64,000 nt of DNA from the NCBI GenBank assembly GCA_951640195.1, contig OX621168.1:1488001-1552000 (forward strand), written 5' to 3'. Below the pieces are notes generated by a model. The model saw only the letters and a program-made list of their open reading frames with translations. It ran no database searches and had not been told where the DNA came from. Shown piece by piece: positions 23,231 through 35,083 of this stretch (position 1 is the first letter of the stretch; each line of letters begins with the position of its first letter). A program made the translations under genes and the position numbers. The DNA is from Porpolomopsis calyptriformis (taxonomy: Eukaryota > Basidiomycota > Agaricomycetes > Agaricales > Hygrophoraceae).

Positions 23231-25470
23231 TGACTCATAAAATGGAGAATATTCTCCATTTTGCCCGAAACTAGAATTACAATAACATAAGAGTACAACA
23301 CCTCCGTCCTCTTCTATCCTCTCGCCAAAGAACAAAAAACAAAAAAAACGTGCATCCGCTCATTTACGTCGAATTTCACAGCATTGAATTTGCGTGCCTC
23401 CGGTACGCACCCCGCACCTACCGCAGTGAGGACAACGCGAGTACAGCGTACTAGCGCTCCCTCTGAATACACCTCGGCCGGTCTATCCGGTGATATCCAC
23501 TTCGACGGTCATCAATATACCAAATATAGATATACACGATTCCATCCCAATCTATTCCTTTTCAAAACTACCATTCACACTCCTGTCAGACGTCCATTGA
23601 TCGTTCAATACGCTATTAGTGGCACAAAGCCTTCCTTGCCCTCTCTGCGCCTATTCATCATATCGACCTATCCCAAATACAACTGATTAATACTTCTTTT
23701 CATTATACACAAAGTAGGAAGGCTAAAAGCACTCACCCCCCTCCCCAAAACATGCATTTGTCCTGCAACGCAGTCGCACACCACCCGATATATTCTAACG
23801 AAAAAATCAACGCCACCTCGCCATCACCACGCATCACACACAAACCGCAACATTTCCTCCAACTCTTTGTTGACCGTATACAGCACTGCGTAATCCGTCC
23901 GTCTCCCCGGCCTTGGGCCCCAAACCCCACCCATTCAAAGCTTTAGGAGCTCAGAATCGCTCAAACGTTTGATTGACATCGCTAGATCACATATATCATA
24001 ACCCTAAAAACAAAAACGAAATTGGCTTGACACCTTGCATGTTACCCACTCAGTCACACCGTGGCATTTCGTGTACACTCCCTATTTCCCATCCACCAAT
24101 ACCTGGCTTGCAGTACTTCCCAGGGATACACCTGCTTCGCATATAGCGGACTATATTAGTAAAAGAGAACGCCAGGGCCGACATCCGGCAGAAGCCTGGC
24201 TTGATTTCTAGTTCGATGTAATAGATCTTATCTACGCCGCGATGCCATCCTTAGCTCATTTGCCCACCCGTACGCGAGATTTTGATCGAAGAGAGAGAGG
24301 CTCGAGGCATCGCATTTCATAAACAAACCCCATAGCCGGAGAAAGAAAGCGGAAACAGATCGTGGTCTCGTTCGTGACTATTATGTTGCGGGCCTATATA
24401 GACGCATGCATCCAAGATACCGTAGACATGGCCGTTGATCTGGAAGAACCACCAGGCCCTAACACCCTAACACCCCAACACCCCCCCCTTTTTTTTTCTT
24501 GGTCACCAGCCAGAGATTCTTGGCAACTGTTCCGTTCTGCTGTCAAAAAACATGACACGTTCTTCCATTCAAGAGCGGAGTGGAAAAGAAGCAAAAAACC
24601 TCCGGTGGCGAAACAGGTGCGACGGGCAACTGGAAGTAAAGCCCGAGCGGTGGGGTTGGGTGGGTAGGGAGTGAATCTGTCGAGCCAACGCCTCGGAATC
24701 AGGATTCGAAATACAGCGCAATAAATATACCAACATTGTTTCCTATCCTTCGCGCACCCAAATCCAGAGAACGTTTTGTTCGTACAGCATTGTCACCATG
24801 ACAAAAAGTCAACAACGTAGCTGCCCGTAACGGATTTTTGGGGTTCCCACACGCTGCGGCCAACCACTGACTCGAGGCTACCGTCCCATTATATAGATGC
24901 TACTGTGACTGCGGCCAAATTTTCCAATGAATGACACCGGTGAAAAGGAAGGTGACGATCCAAGATGGCCCTAGTAGTAGCAACAATCCGCAAGTTCCGA
25001 GTCACCGCTCGAAAAAAAGAGCTCTTGTGTATCAAGAAACCAGAGCACTTCTTTCGGATCACAGATCGCCCCGGATACGGAAATTTCCACTGTGTGCGTG
25101 TGCGCGTGCATGCGTGCGTAATATAGGAGTCTCGCCAGCGCCTGGCAATGTGTCTTTTTATGAAATGGATCCAGGCGATAGCCACCCACGACCGCTGAAA
25201 GAAAAATAAAAATAAAATAAACGGGCTTGCAACCTGTGCTTTTTTTGTTCTCTTTTTCAAAATCTATGTTGTGACCAAAAAGAGAGGAGCAGATCCAAGA
25301 TAATTTCCGAACGGAATACGTTTTATCGATATGCTTCTCCCCGGATCTTGGGAGTGAATAAAAAGAAGGGGGGTGTTTCTATAACGATGGTAGGATAGGC
25401 CGCTGCTACCCATGTGGTACCGCGGGGAGGGATTAATCGATTATTCCATTCGATGGATAAGACGGAGATT
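23231..25470. other. 2.2 kb region without a supported gene
   Basis: Open frames are short, lack recognisable motifs and show no consistent splice structure. 24470-24500 has a C/T run, and 25080-25115 is a GTGTGCGTGCATGC alternating purine-pyrimidine tract. Probable UTRs and intergenic DNA. Confidence 0.4.
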
Positions 25471-26030
25471 CTTTCAGAGGATCGATCGATACAGGCGCTC
25501 CGTGTCTAGAAATGAACCAAGGCATCGCTTTCTAATAAACACTAAAAAGGCTAATAAGATACAGATAGTTTTTCTCGAGATACGCTCACCTCTCCTCTGG
25601 GCTTGGCATTCTTGGGCACGCTGCAGCAGAAGAGTCTTGAGGAGATACCCTGGTTCATGAGCTAACGAGAAAAGTTGCTCAAAACCTCCCTGGAGCCGTG
25701 CTTCTGAGAAAGGTCCTAGCATTTCCAACAAGCATATTGGCTACGACTGTAGAGAATGTCCAATCGGTCTACCTTTTGGACGTCGGACAAAGGAGAATCG
25801 GCCGCGCACCAGAATTCGACGGCGGGGAATATACAGCGCGTGATGAAAGAGGCGAGGTGAATTGCAAGTTGGGAGGGCTCCTGTGCTGACGAGAAAATTG
25901 ACAAAGTTTAACCCAACCGAGAGAATGGTCGAGCCGCACAGGATGGGTCTCTCTCTCAGGGCGTGCAGCTTTACAGCACTTTCCAGAGATTGGGAGTTTC
26001 AAGACCGCTAAACGTGTACCCGGTTGCAAG
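25471..26030 (-). CDS. candidate hypothetical protein (weak)
   Basis: Minus-strand frames look protein-like over about 500 bp: LHALRERPILCGSTILSVGL, then EPSQLAIHLASFITRCIF and PAVEFWCAADSPLSDVQKVD, then GPFSEARLQGGFEQLFSLAH and EPGYLLKTLLLQRAQECQA. They lie in different frames separated by plausible splice sites; one gap is only about 29 nt. I recognise no family. It may be a genuine small gene or a decayed one; both ends are uncertain. Confidence 0.35.
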
Positions 26031-26461
26031 ACGTAAGGATTCGTTGTAGGGCCATGTTTTCAATAATTTGGCTGCCTCGTTCATCATGTCCGCTCCATCG
26101 GACTGGCACGACGCGTGCGTTCTCCATCATGCCCGGTGAAAAGATAGTTGTGTTGATTCATTCAAAGTCCGGCGTCAATATGAGTAATGCTCGGATTGAC
26201 TGCATCAACATGCGTTAGTCTAGCGAGCGCTATCCCAAAAGCTCTGTAAAAGCGTCTATCAGGCCGGGTGTTTTTTACGCACAAAAAGCGCCGAGAGATT
26301 GCCTGAACAGATTGGTTTGCCAGCCGTTATTCGCGGGAGGGGTCGAGAAAAAGATATCGTGATCATGATGTCGGTTCGAAAGGAGATATTGGCACAGCCA
26401 CAAGCGTTGAGTTTGTTCTGGTTCCGGTCCCTATTCGACCTTTCATCGTGTTTCATCGGTC

Positions 26462-27470
26462 ATGTACCATTCACAGCCTTACTCGCAGCCATCCCAGGTG
26501 TATGCGTCCCCTCCTCAAATATACGGACACCCCTCACGACCCCATGGGCATGGCTCTGGAGGAGGGTCCCGGTACGGACCACCGGCTGGTGCTGATCCTC
26601 AGCTCTGGCACTATTTTTCGGAGGCAGATGCGAACAGATCTGGATACATCAACATCCAGGAATTGCAGAGGGCGCTCTTGAATGGCAAGTCGTGCTGCTG
26701 CGGGGATTCCTATTCGTTATTGACGTTTATCTCGTGAATCTAGGCAATTTCACGAGTAAGTGATAGTTCGTGGGTGTGCGTGCCACTCGCTGGTGACATA
26801 CGTCTGAAGCATTCGATATTGACACGGTCAAAATGCTTATGAATATCTTTGTATGTCATCGATCCATTTCCGTTCCCAACACATGAACGAATGGCTTAGG
26901 ATGCGGACCGCAACGGGGCGATTGGATTCAATGGTGGGCTGCGTGCGATCTATATCCTGCCTTGTTTCACATCTCTGCAGAATTTGCGGGACTGTACAAA
27001 TACGTCGGAGACTGGCAGAAAGTCTTCCACCGATTTGACAGGGATCGGTCGGGGTCGATCGACGGGAGCGAATTGGCAGAGGCTCTAACGAGCTTTGGGT
27101 ACAACTTGTCGCCGTCGATTCTGACGCTTATCGAGCACAAGTATGGTGAGACGTTCCCGGATTCGGTGTGATTAAACCGCTAACGAGGGGGATGACAGCT
27201 ACTGCACCTCCGGTTCACAACGCTCCGCCCCCCGGGATCACTTTTGATCGGTTCGTGAGGGCGTGTGTGGTTGTGAAGACGCTGACCGAGGCATTCCAAC
27301 GGTATGCATATTTTATTTCCGTGCGTTCCTTCTCACGATCTGTTCCAGCGCCGACACCGACCGGGATGGTTGGGTGCAACTGAATTACGAGCAATTCATG
27401 AAGGCGAGTTGATTCGATTCCGTTCATATCATCTTCTGATCCTTCGCAGATCGTTCTCACTTCCCCGTAA
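26462..27470 (+). CDS. penta-EF-hand calcium-binding protein (PEF1/ALG-2 type)
   Basis: PEF proteins bind Ca2+ and act in ESCRT and ER-exit adaptor functions. The N-terminus is a Pro/Gly/Tyr-rich tail (MYHSQPYSQPSQVYASPPQ) as in peflin and yeast Pef1. EF-hands are visible: DANRSGYINIQELQ, DADRNGAIGFNEF, DRDRSGSIDGSELAEAL and DTDRDGWVQLNYEQFM; a degenerate hand lies near PGITFDRFVRACVVVKTL. Loop ligands D-x-D/N-x-S/N-G are intact in the first four. The final exon (IVLTSP, stop 27468-27470) is only reached by splicing a GC-AG intron at 27404-27449; otherwise the protein ends MKAS at 27413. The start is the ATG at 26462. Confidence 0.88.
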
Positions 27471-27656
27471 AGTACGTTTGATAACCTGTACCCGTAAACA
27501 ATGTTGTATCATTCCAAGTTCAATCTCATGCAACCCGGTTATTTGAGTGACAATCACGTGTGCTAAGCCATATGCTAACAACGATAATAATGTTTTTTGG
27601 CCGACCACTTCTCTTCCCATAGCTATACCCTTCTCACACCTACCTCTACCGTCCTC

Positions 27657-30542
27657 ATGCCAGAAAACAGATATATTCGATATTTCCCCTCCGTCATCGA
27701 CTACAGCACCCAGGCCGTTCCCGTTCCCGGCACCAAGCGACCAGGTCAAACGGGTAAGCATCGCCATTTGGAATGCCCGCGTGAATTAATCCGGTCATCT
27801 CTCTAGCTCATTACAGGAATGGTCAGCGCTGCGTCCCTTGGCTTCCGTATACTGAACGATTTCTGCAGCGATCTTTGGCCTCTGTACTCTAGACACCCCT
27901 AACACGTTCGCTACATTGGCAGACGTGTACGACAATGGGCTCGCCCTTGGGAGAGATAACCCGTTCCTCGGACATCGCCCCCTAATTTCGACCCACCCCG
28001 TCAAGTACGCGGATCATTACGTCTGGGAAACTTACGCCGAGATAGACGTCCGCCGGCGAAACTTGGGCAGCGCCCTTTCTGCCATTTTCAAGAGAGGCGA
28101 CCTCGGCGGGGGCGAAATGAATACCGTCGGCATCTGGTCCCAGAACAGGCCTGGTCCGTTATTAAACTTGAACCACCCCTGTTCAACCTACTGATATGCC
28201 GTTCTCCGGCGGGTAGAATGGCAACTAATAGATCTTACCCTCCAGGGTTATGGCATGGTCGGCGTCAGTCTTTACGATACCTTAGGCCGAGATTCAGTTC
28301 GTAAGTCTGACGATTCGAATTCATGGTTGACCACGTGCCGACGTTTTTTTTTCAAGGGTACATGTATGTACAGTGCCGTCACTTGCATTTCGATCCCTAA
28401 CAAAGCAATAGAATTGAACACGCCCATCTCACTGTCATCTTTGCCACCGCAGACCACATCCCGCTCCTATTGAAGCTCGCCCCGGTGGTTCCTTGGCTCA
28501 GGATGATTGTCTCGATCGACGACATGTCGCCAGAGACTAAATCGATTTTTACTACTTGGGCAGAGACCCAGGACATTCGAATCAAAGAGCTTCGTGAACG
28601 TGAGACTCTTTCGCTCGATTGATGAACGCGGGAGTTAATATTGCACAGTCGAAGCGCTTGGGAAGGCCAACCCCATCGATCCAACCCCGCCTACTCCTAA
28701 TCAAATTGCCTCGATATGCTATACTTCCGTAAGTTCGCCTTTTCTCTCTCTCGAGATCGTTCGCCAACCGTACAAAAAACCAGGGTACGACCAACAGACC
28801 AAAAGGTATTCTTGATACTCTTTTCGAAAAAATTTACTTCGCAATTGACATCATCCAAGGCGTTATCTTGCAACATCAGCATCTCGCCGCAGCCACACAG
28901 TCCCAGCTGTGGGGGCTTAGCTTTCCTGAGGGTGGGAGCCTGATTTCCTATCTGCCTCTTGCACATATATACGAAGTCAGTCCCTTCTCCGTTTTACAGT
29001 ATTTGTATTTATATTCAACGACAGCGAGTCTGCGAGCTTAGTACTATTGCCATTGGCGGGCAGATCGGCTATTTTACGGGCGACCCTCTTCGCCTTCTCG
29101 AAGACGCGCAAATTCTGAAACCGAACTTCTTCCCATCCGTTCCACGGGTTTTGAATAGAATATATCAATCCGCGATGGCCGCTGGTAACGTCCCCGGGTT
29201 GAAAGGGGCGTTATTCAAGAAGGCAGTACAGGCCAAATTGGATAAGTTGCATGCCACTGGCGATAACACCCATCCGTTTTGGGACCGCTTGGTCTTCCGC
29301 AAGGTTCCTAATCATTACTTATAATGACCTAATGACTGAACTTCATCGTTCTCGGCCTAGATTCAAGCTGTAATGGGTGGAGAATTGAAATTGGTGTTCA
29401 CTGGCTCGGCACCGATTAGCACGGATGTCATCGATTTCCTCAAGATTGCCTTTGCATGCGAAGTTAACGAAGGTAATGGCGTTTTTTTTTTGGGTTATGC
29501 TTTGACTACGATTGACAGGGTCTATTCTACTTTTTTTTTCTTTCTTTCTTCTAAGGGTAAGTACGAAACTGTATACAAACATCTTCTGCTTTCGTCACCA
29601 CTGGACCATGTAGATATGGGATGACCGAAAATTGTGCGACCTGCACACGTACATTGCCTCTGGATCCTGGATCGAGCGGGACGGTAGGACCACCGCAGGC
29701 GGCAAATGAGATAAAACTCGTGGATGTCGCGGTGATGGGGTATACATCTGAAGACAAGCCTAATCCGCGGGGTGAAATATGTGCCCGTGGACCGAGTGTT
29801 TTCACAACTTATTATAAAGGTGTGTGTATCGTCGTCCGTTCACCTGGTGGTATTAAAGAACCCTCTGAAGACGAAAAAAATACCCGAGAGACTGTTGATG
29901 ACGAGGGCTGGATGCACACCGGCGATGTTGGCGAATTCGATGAATGCGGACGACTCAAGATCGTTGATCGTGTCAAAGTAAGCGAGATGGCTCTTTTTTA
30001 TGAAGCTGCCGACATTGATTCGTGATATTCCAGAACATCATGAAACTTGCGCAAGGCGAATACGTTGCGCTTGAGAAGATTGAGAACATGTACAGCGCGT
30101 CCAACGTGGTCGGGCAGATTTACGTCCATGGTGATTCTCTGCAGTCGTTCCTACTGGCTGTGGTCGTCCCGGATCTTGTCCAGCTTGCGAACGCATCCTC
30201 TAATATTATGAAGAAGAAAGTGACGCCGGAGGACATCCCGACGCTGCGAAAGGCGTGCGCAGACGAGAGGATCCACGCGTTTATCTTGGGTGCGCTGCGG
30301 AACGAGGCGAAGAAGAATGGGCTGAGGGGGTGCGTTCCTTTCCGACCGAGCATTCTCGATTCTGACAGCGGTACAGATTCGAGGTCATCAAGCGGGTTCA
30401 TGTTACGCTGGAACCGTTCACGGTGGAAAACGGGACGCTTACGCCCACGTTCAAGATACGTCGCAAGGATGCCTATAACATGTACAAGGACGAGCTTGAG
30501 GGGCTGTATGCTCTCGGGGAGCCCACTTCGACGAAGCTCTAG
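27657..30542 (+). CDS. long-chain acyl-CoA synthetase (Faa/ACSL)
   Basis: This enzyme activates fatty acids with ATP and CoA to acyl-CoA for beta-oxidation or lipid synthesis. The protein starts MPENRYIRYFPSVIDYSTQA. It has the AMP-binding signature ICYTSGTTNRPKGV (spliced), FPSVPRVLNRIYQSA, GGELKLVFTGSAPIS, CEVNEGYGMTENCATCTRTL (spliced), DDEGWMHTGDVGEFDECGRL and DRVKNIMKLAQGEYVALEKI, the fatty-acyl-CoA synthetase signature. Nearly all exons of the family are present, separated by about ten short introns. The C-terminus is LGEPTSTKL; the final TKL resembles a weak PTS1 peroxisomal signal. The stop is at 30540-30542. Length is close to 690 residues, normal for the family. Confidence 0.93.
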
Positions 30543-30661
30543 GTATATAATCCGTATTACCGTATGTTACACAACAAGGTCAAACACCACCTCTGATACA
30601 AACAAAGACCAAACAATAAGGTGGCTCACGTTCGTTCTTAGACCCAAAACTCTCGCACAAA

Positions 30662-31488
30662 ATGAATGTTGCTGCCAGCGACCGTCCTCTCCTTGTCGCG
30701 CCTCGTCCTGTTCGAATTAGCAGTGCTCATTTCACTCGTACCCAACCCGTCGCCTTCGTCGCTCAGCCCCAAGAGCAGTTCGGGCGGATGAAGGTCCCAG
30801 ACGGGAATGAGCTCGAGGATCTCAAGATTGGTCTTTATACTGATTCATCTCCTGTCTCGGACAAGGAAATGGCCTCTCCTCGTGCATCTTCCCGGTGAGC
30901 TTTCTCTGCTTCTCACCGGACAATATCTAACCGTCTCCCAGTTCTAGCCTTCCCTCTGAGGCTCTTGAAGAGTTCCTCTCTATTCTCCGACCAACTTTCT
31001 TTTCTCCCACTTCGCCGATCCTCCGAGCCCGCCTCCACGGCAGCACCATTTCACTCCCTAATATCCCGTCCGAACGTCCGTACCCGTTCAAAAACCGACT
31101 AGAAGTCGTACAGCAAAAAAATCTATCCAACGGCCTGCTCGGCGCAGAAGACAGCGATCGAATGCAGACCGCCCAGCCCACTCCAGATGCTTCCTCCAGC
31201 ACGCCCGAATCTGATCACGAAGGAGTCGTCGAATTTGATTCTGATCTCTTGGCCCGATGGAACATAGCCCATTGTCATTGTGCGTCCTCTCTCTCTTTAT
31301 GGACCGTTCGATCACTCCATCTCCGTCCCGCCCCGCTAGCATCCCCGATCTGCAGAATGCAAACCCGGAACCCCTTCCAGCGTCATCCTTCCTACGAACT
31401 GCCCCTATCACCGACCACACCTCTTTCTCCGGCAGCTGTCGATCCTCTGCCCCTTCCCCCTCTCGATGAAGTGGCTGAGGGATCATAG
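30662..31488 (+). CDS. hypothetical Ser/Pro-rich protein
   Basis: Exon 1 begins MNVAASDRPLLVAPRPVRIS and continues to KEMASPRASSR. After a short intron it resumes SSLPSEALEEFLSILRPTFF, RLHGSTISLPNIPSERPYPF, then an acidic stretch DHEGVVEFDSDLLARWNIAH. A last exon reads QRHPSYELPLSPTTPLSPAA and ends LPPLDEVAEGS at 31488. It lacks membrane segments and looks largely disordered. I do not recognise a named family. It follows the acyl-CoA synthetase by about 120 bp in the same direction. Confidence 0.6.
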
Positions 31489-31849
31489 ATCTCACGACCG
31501 AGACTGCTATTTGCGACTATTCTTTGGGCCATGGTTCTCGGGAGTCTGTCATTTCTCGCACACAACAGGCCTGTAATATTTTCCACCCACAGAACGTTAT
31601 CATAGCTGATCATGTATTCTTCGGACTTCTTTCATGGTGCCCCTCTCTCCTCGTAACTCTTTTTCATTTTATCTATCGCTTATATCTATATCTCGCTGCA
31701 TTTTTTACATGTACTCGGATCGATTGCTTCATCTCCACTTCCCTTAATGACGAATATATTTACTTCCCCGTTATGCTGTATGATCCTTATACTATTGGAA
31801 TGCACTCAACTGTGTCGCAAAATCTGTCTTTCGAATACCTCACGACCGT

Positions 31850-32972
31850 TCAAAGACCAAACGCAAAGGTTGGGGCGCCGTAAAAACCGGAGAGAATCTT
31901 CACATCTCCATTGTCCCCTGCCCCAGCGGCCACATACAGAGGAACGAAGTGTTCTTCCCGAGGATGGGACGGCCTGAAACCAGGATGTTCGGTGAGATTG
32001 ACGAGTGCCTGCTTGCGCGCCTGGGCCTGTTGAGACGGATGTCAGCGAGCACAAAGTAGGGTGTGGCGTGTACGAACGTCTGCGACGGAGACGGCGTCCA
32101 ACAGCGCTAGGTCGAATTCTTTGTGCAAGGGGCCGGCGGTATCGAAAGAGAGCGAGCGCATATCCCGTAGGTTGTGAATGGTGAGACCACCAGAAAGAAT
32201 CAAGATTCCTTCCTCTCTGTGAGGAGGTAGGTCATGGGTGAGCGCCGAGAAGGAGGAAAAATGCTCTGACCTGAGCTTGGCGATGGCTCTGCCGAGAGCC
32301 CAGTTGTCCTCTGGGTTCAGACTCTCGTCGATGGAGACTTGGACGATGGGGATATCCAGGAATTCTTCGCCAAACATGATCCGGAAGGGGATGAAGACGC
32401 CGTGATCGAGGCCGGGACCTGCGAAGCCCCTCCCGTCTCTTCCCCGGTTCTCGGATGGCAGAGTTGTCCGCGCTTGCTGGCCGGCCTAAAGATTCGAATA
32501 AACAAAAAAGCGAGGAGAGGTTTGGAGCGAATGACCTCCTTGTAGAGCTCAACGACGCGGTGTGCAAGGGTGGAATCTCCTCTCGATTTGAACTTGAGCT
32601 GATAGAATTCGGTCGAGAACCCGTAGTAGTCCATTAAAAGCGGGTTGTCCTCTCCATAATCGGTGACTGCAAAATCCTTAGCTCTGAGATGTTCTCGGAC
32701 CAGAAGAGTGGTGACGGACCTAGACGTTCGTTCAGAGTTTCCCAATGGGCGCTGAACACGACGATGCCCTTGGGCTGGTACTTTTGTAGCAGGGTTTTAC
32801 CAAAGTCAGGCAGGAAGGCTGCCAGCTGAGATGGATTCCTTGGATAAGCTAGGAACGGGGATCCATGTGCAAAGAAGAATGCAGGAATGTTCTGCGGTGT
32901 GGAGGGGAGAGCGTCGAGGGCGTGCTGCCATTCGACTTCAGTCTTTGGTATGCTGGACGTTGAGTTCGCCAT
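31850..32972 (-). CDS. LigB/DODA-type extradiol aromatic-ring dioxygenase
   Basis: Class III extradiol dioxygenases use non-haem Fe(II) to open catechol rings; fungal relatives include DOPA 4,5-dioxygenase. The translation gives NIPAFFFAHGSPFLAY (first His ligand), GIVVFSAHWET (second His), VTDYGEDNPLLMDYYGFSTE, GLDHGVFIPFRIMFGEEF with substrate-site His, IPIVQVSIDESLNPEDNWAL, ILILSGGLTIHNLRDMR and HFVPLYVAAGAGD. It ends FYGAPTFAFGL at 31850. The HGSP, SAHWE and DHG.F.P motifs are all intact, so the enzyme should be active. The start at 32970-32972 (MANSTSSIPKTEVEW) lies only 11 bp from the divergent AlkB-like gene. The physiological substrate cannot be told from the sequence. Confidence 0.9.
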
Positions 32973-32983
32973 CCTGATTATCA
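32973..32983. promoter_or_regulatory. 11-bp spacer between divergent start codons
   Basis: The sequence between the two ATGs is cctgattatca. Both transcripts must start inside the coding region of the other gene, or use internal start codons, so promoter elements overlap coding sequence. Confidence 0.7.
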
Positions 32984-34533
32984 ATGTCGATCGAAGACAC
33001 GGACACCCTTCTCGCCCTCCTCTCGAGTCTTTTGGCTTCCCCGCCGGACGACCAAGCTTCTCTTCTGGACGCTCTGGTCGAATCCGGTGGAAACGTGCAG
33101 CAAGCAGCTCATCTCATCAATTCAAAAGCTGCTCTTGGGAGAAAGAAACGAAAGAGAGCAAACGATCTCCACCAATGGCTAAACCCAAAGTCATCCTCCA
33201 GTCGAAAGGCGAAAGGCAGTCCAGAGATGGTGTCTACCGCTCTTCAGTCAACTGCCTCGTCGAAGCCAGTCGTAGACCTAATGTCTGTTTTGTGCCAACC
33301 ACCCCCTCCACCCAAGAGTATACCGCGCCTGCCTCCGCTCATGCTCTCAAACCCGTCTCTTGTCGCCCAGCATACTCCTTGTACTCTCCACCTTTCTGTC
33401 TTGCCACCCGAACTAGCATGCAGGTTATTTTACACCATGATCGACGAAACTCGTAGCTGGCAAAGGAACAAGTGGTGGCTGTTTGACAAGCTGGTGGAGA
33501 GTCCACATCGCACCTCATTTTATATTCGAAAACACAACGGTGTCGACAATGATGAATCATGGCAGGAAGCCGCTCAATACTGGTGCGATGTTCTTATTAT
33601 TGTTGGATGCACTTGAACATACCCCAACAGGTACAATGGCCGGATTTCCGACCGTCCTGCTGTATTTCCCCCGCTGATGGAGGAAGCTTGTGAAATCATC
33701 GAGCGCGTTGTCAATACTGAGATGCAAAAACGGAAGCGATTTCCTTTGGAATGGGCTGGTGCAGGAACCGAGGGACAAATGTGGCGAGCTAATGTTGCAG
33801 CTTCAAACTGCTATGAAGGCGCGAAAGAAAGCGTAGGGTTTCACTCCGACCAAATGACATATTTAGGACCCTACCCAACAATTGCCTCACTGAGTCTTGG
33901 TTTGTACTTTCTGTACTCCTTGAATGCAACTAATCCGTTGTTTGTCAGGGACGAGGAGGGTGTTCCGTCTACGGGAGGTCATTCCTTCCGACGAAGTCGA
34001 CAAGCGCAATGCTCAAACCTTGAACATTCCTTTGCCTCATAATTCGGTATGCCCATTTTAATTTGTGGTGTTTGTTAGTATGAACTAGATGAATCTAGTT
34101 GACCATTATGCACGCTTCGACTCAAGAAAGATTCAAGCATTCTATCCCACCACAACCAACCATAGACCTCTTTCGACCACCTTTCCCTCGGGATCCATCG
34201 TCTCCTATCGAACCCTCCAATTGCCGCATTAATATCACCTTCCGTTTCTACCGGCCGGATTTCAGGCCGTCCACTACACCTCGATGTCATTGTGGCATTC
34301 CAACAATCCTGAAATCAGATATGAGGGGCAGACAAGGTCAGGATGGATCGAATGAAAGGTATTGGTGGATTTGTTATGCGGCAGCACAGAACGAAGGAAA
34401 AGGGTGTAATTTTTGGAAGGTGATGGATATGCTAGCAGAGAAGAGAGGGCCCGTTATAGGACAGACCGGAGAGACTGGGCAGACAACATCTCCGGCAATC
34501 CTTCATGAACCTGGTCGACTTTCTAACGACTAA
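32984..34533 (+). CDS. AlkB-like 2OG-Fe(II) dioxygenase with N-terminal CUE/UBA-like and C-terminal GRF zinc finger
   Basis: This is an ALKBH2/3-type oxidative demethylase domain, predicted to repair alkylated nucleic acid, set in a three-part protein. The N-terminal 50 residues (LLALLSSLLASPPDDQASLL, DALVESGGNVQQAAHLINS) form a CUE/UBA-like helical bundle that would bind ubiquitin. Middle: VLPPELACRLFYTMIDETRS, then SNCYEGAKESVGFHSDQMTY with the HxD iron ligands, YPTIASLSLGTRRVFRLREV with 2-oxoglutarate arginines, and LTIMHASTQERFKHSIP with the distal His. C-terminus: TPRCHCGIPTILKSDMRG and YWWICYAAAQNEGKGCNFWK, a GRF zinc finger with four Cys/His ligands that binds single-stranded nucleic acid. 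Introns interrupt near 33600, 33900 and 34050. The gene ends GRLSND at 34533. Confidence 0.9.
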
Positions 34534-34881
34534 ACACCTGGAATGTTCCAACTCAGGTATCCTAGTATGTCATGGACCATGCAAGTGCCAAAAGAAGCAT
34601 CACGAGTCCCTAGGGACTAGGGTGAGTTTTTAGTGTTGCTGCCCGCCTGGTTATGTTGCAGACGGAACAGGGTCTTTGTATGCTTATACTCGTTTTATGA
34701 AATCAGAGTATTTACTGCTGAAGGTAACATTGGCATTCGATAAAAAGATTTATGAAGGATGTGGGTAGGGTAGCTGGGATATGTTAGAAAAGCAATGGTT
34801 TTATACTGACCAACTGCAAAAAAAAATCGGAAGACAACAAAACTCCTTAACTATGAGGCCATAAGACGATGGGCTGGAAAG
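34534..34881. other. convergent intergenic region, no gene seen
   Basis: About 350 bp between the AlkB-like stop and the 3' end of the NLR; no recognisable coding or RNA feature. Confidence 0.5.
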
Positions 34882-35082
34882 CTAGAGGTTACGAAAATAG
34901 GCGTCCATGCCTGTAAAATCAAAGATAATGACACGACCATCCTGTCTGCCAAAAACCACACGAGCTCCATTTGCTGCCAACTCCCACGGTCTGAGAGAGA
35001 CTGGAACCCAACAAATACGTCGATTTAGAGCGAGGGAGTGAACCCAGCCGTCCGCTGAAATATGACTGAATATGGGACTGCT
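34882..35082 (-). pseudogene. NLR gene, 3' segment (C-terminal tail after the WD40 propeller)
   Basis: The minus strand reads SHISADGWVHSLALNRRICW, VPVSLRPWELAANGARVVFG, RQDGRVIIFDFTGMDAYFR and ends NL at the TAG 34882-34884. This is the usual C-terminus of agaricomycete NACHT-WD40 proteins. It belongs to the same gene as the segments at 36283-37769 and 47932-49641 and is separated from them by the TA-flanked element at 35084-36282. Confidence 0.75.
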
Positions 35083-35083
35083 A

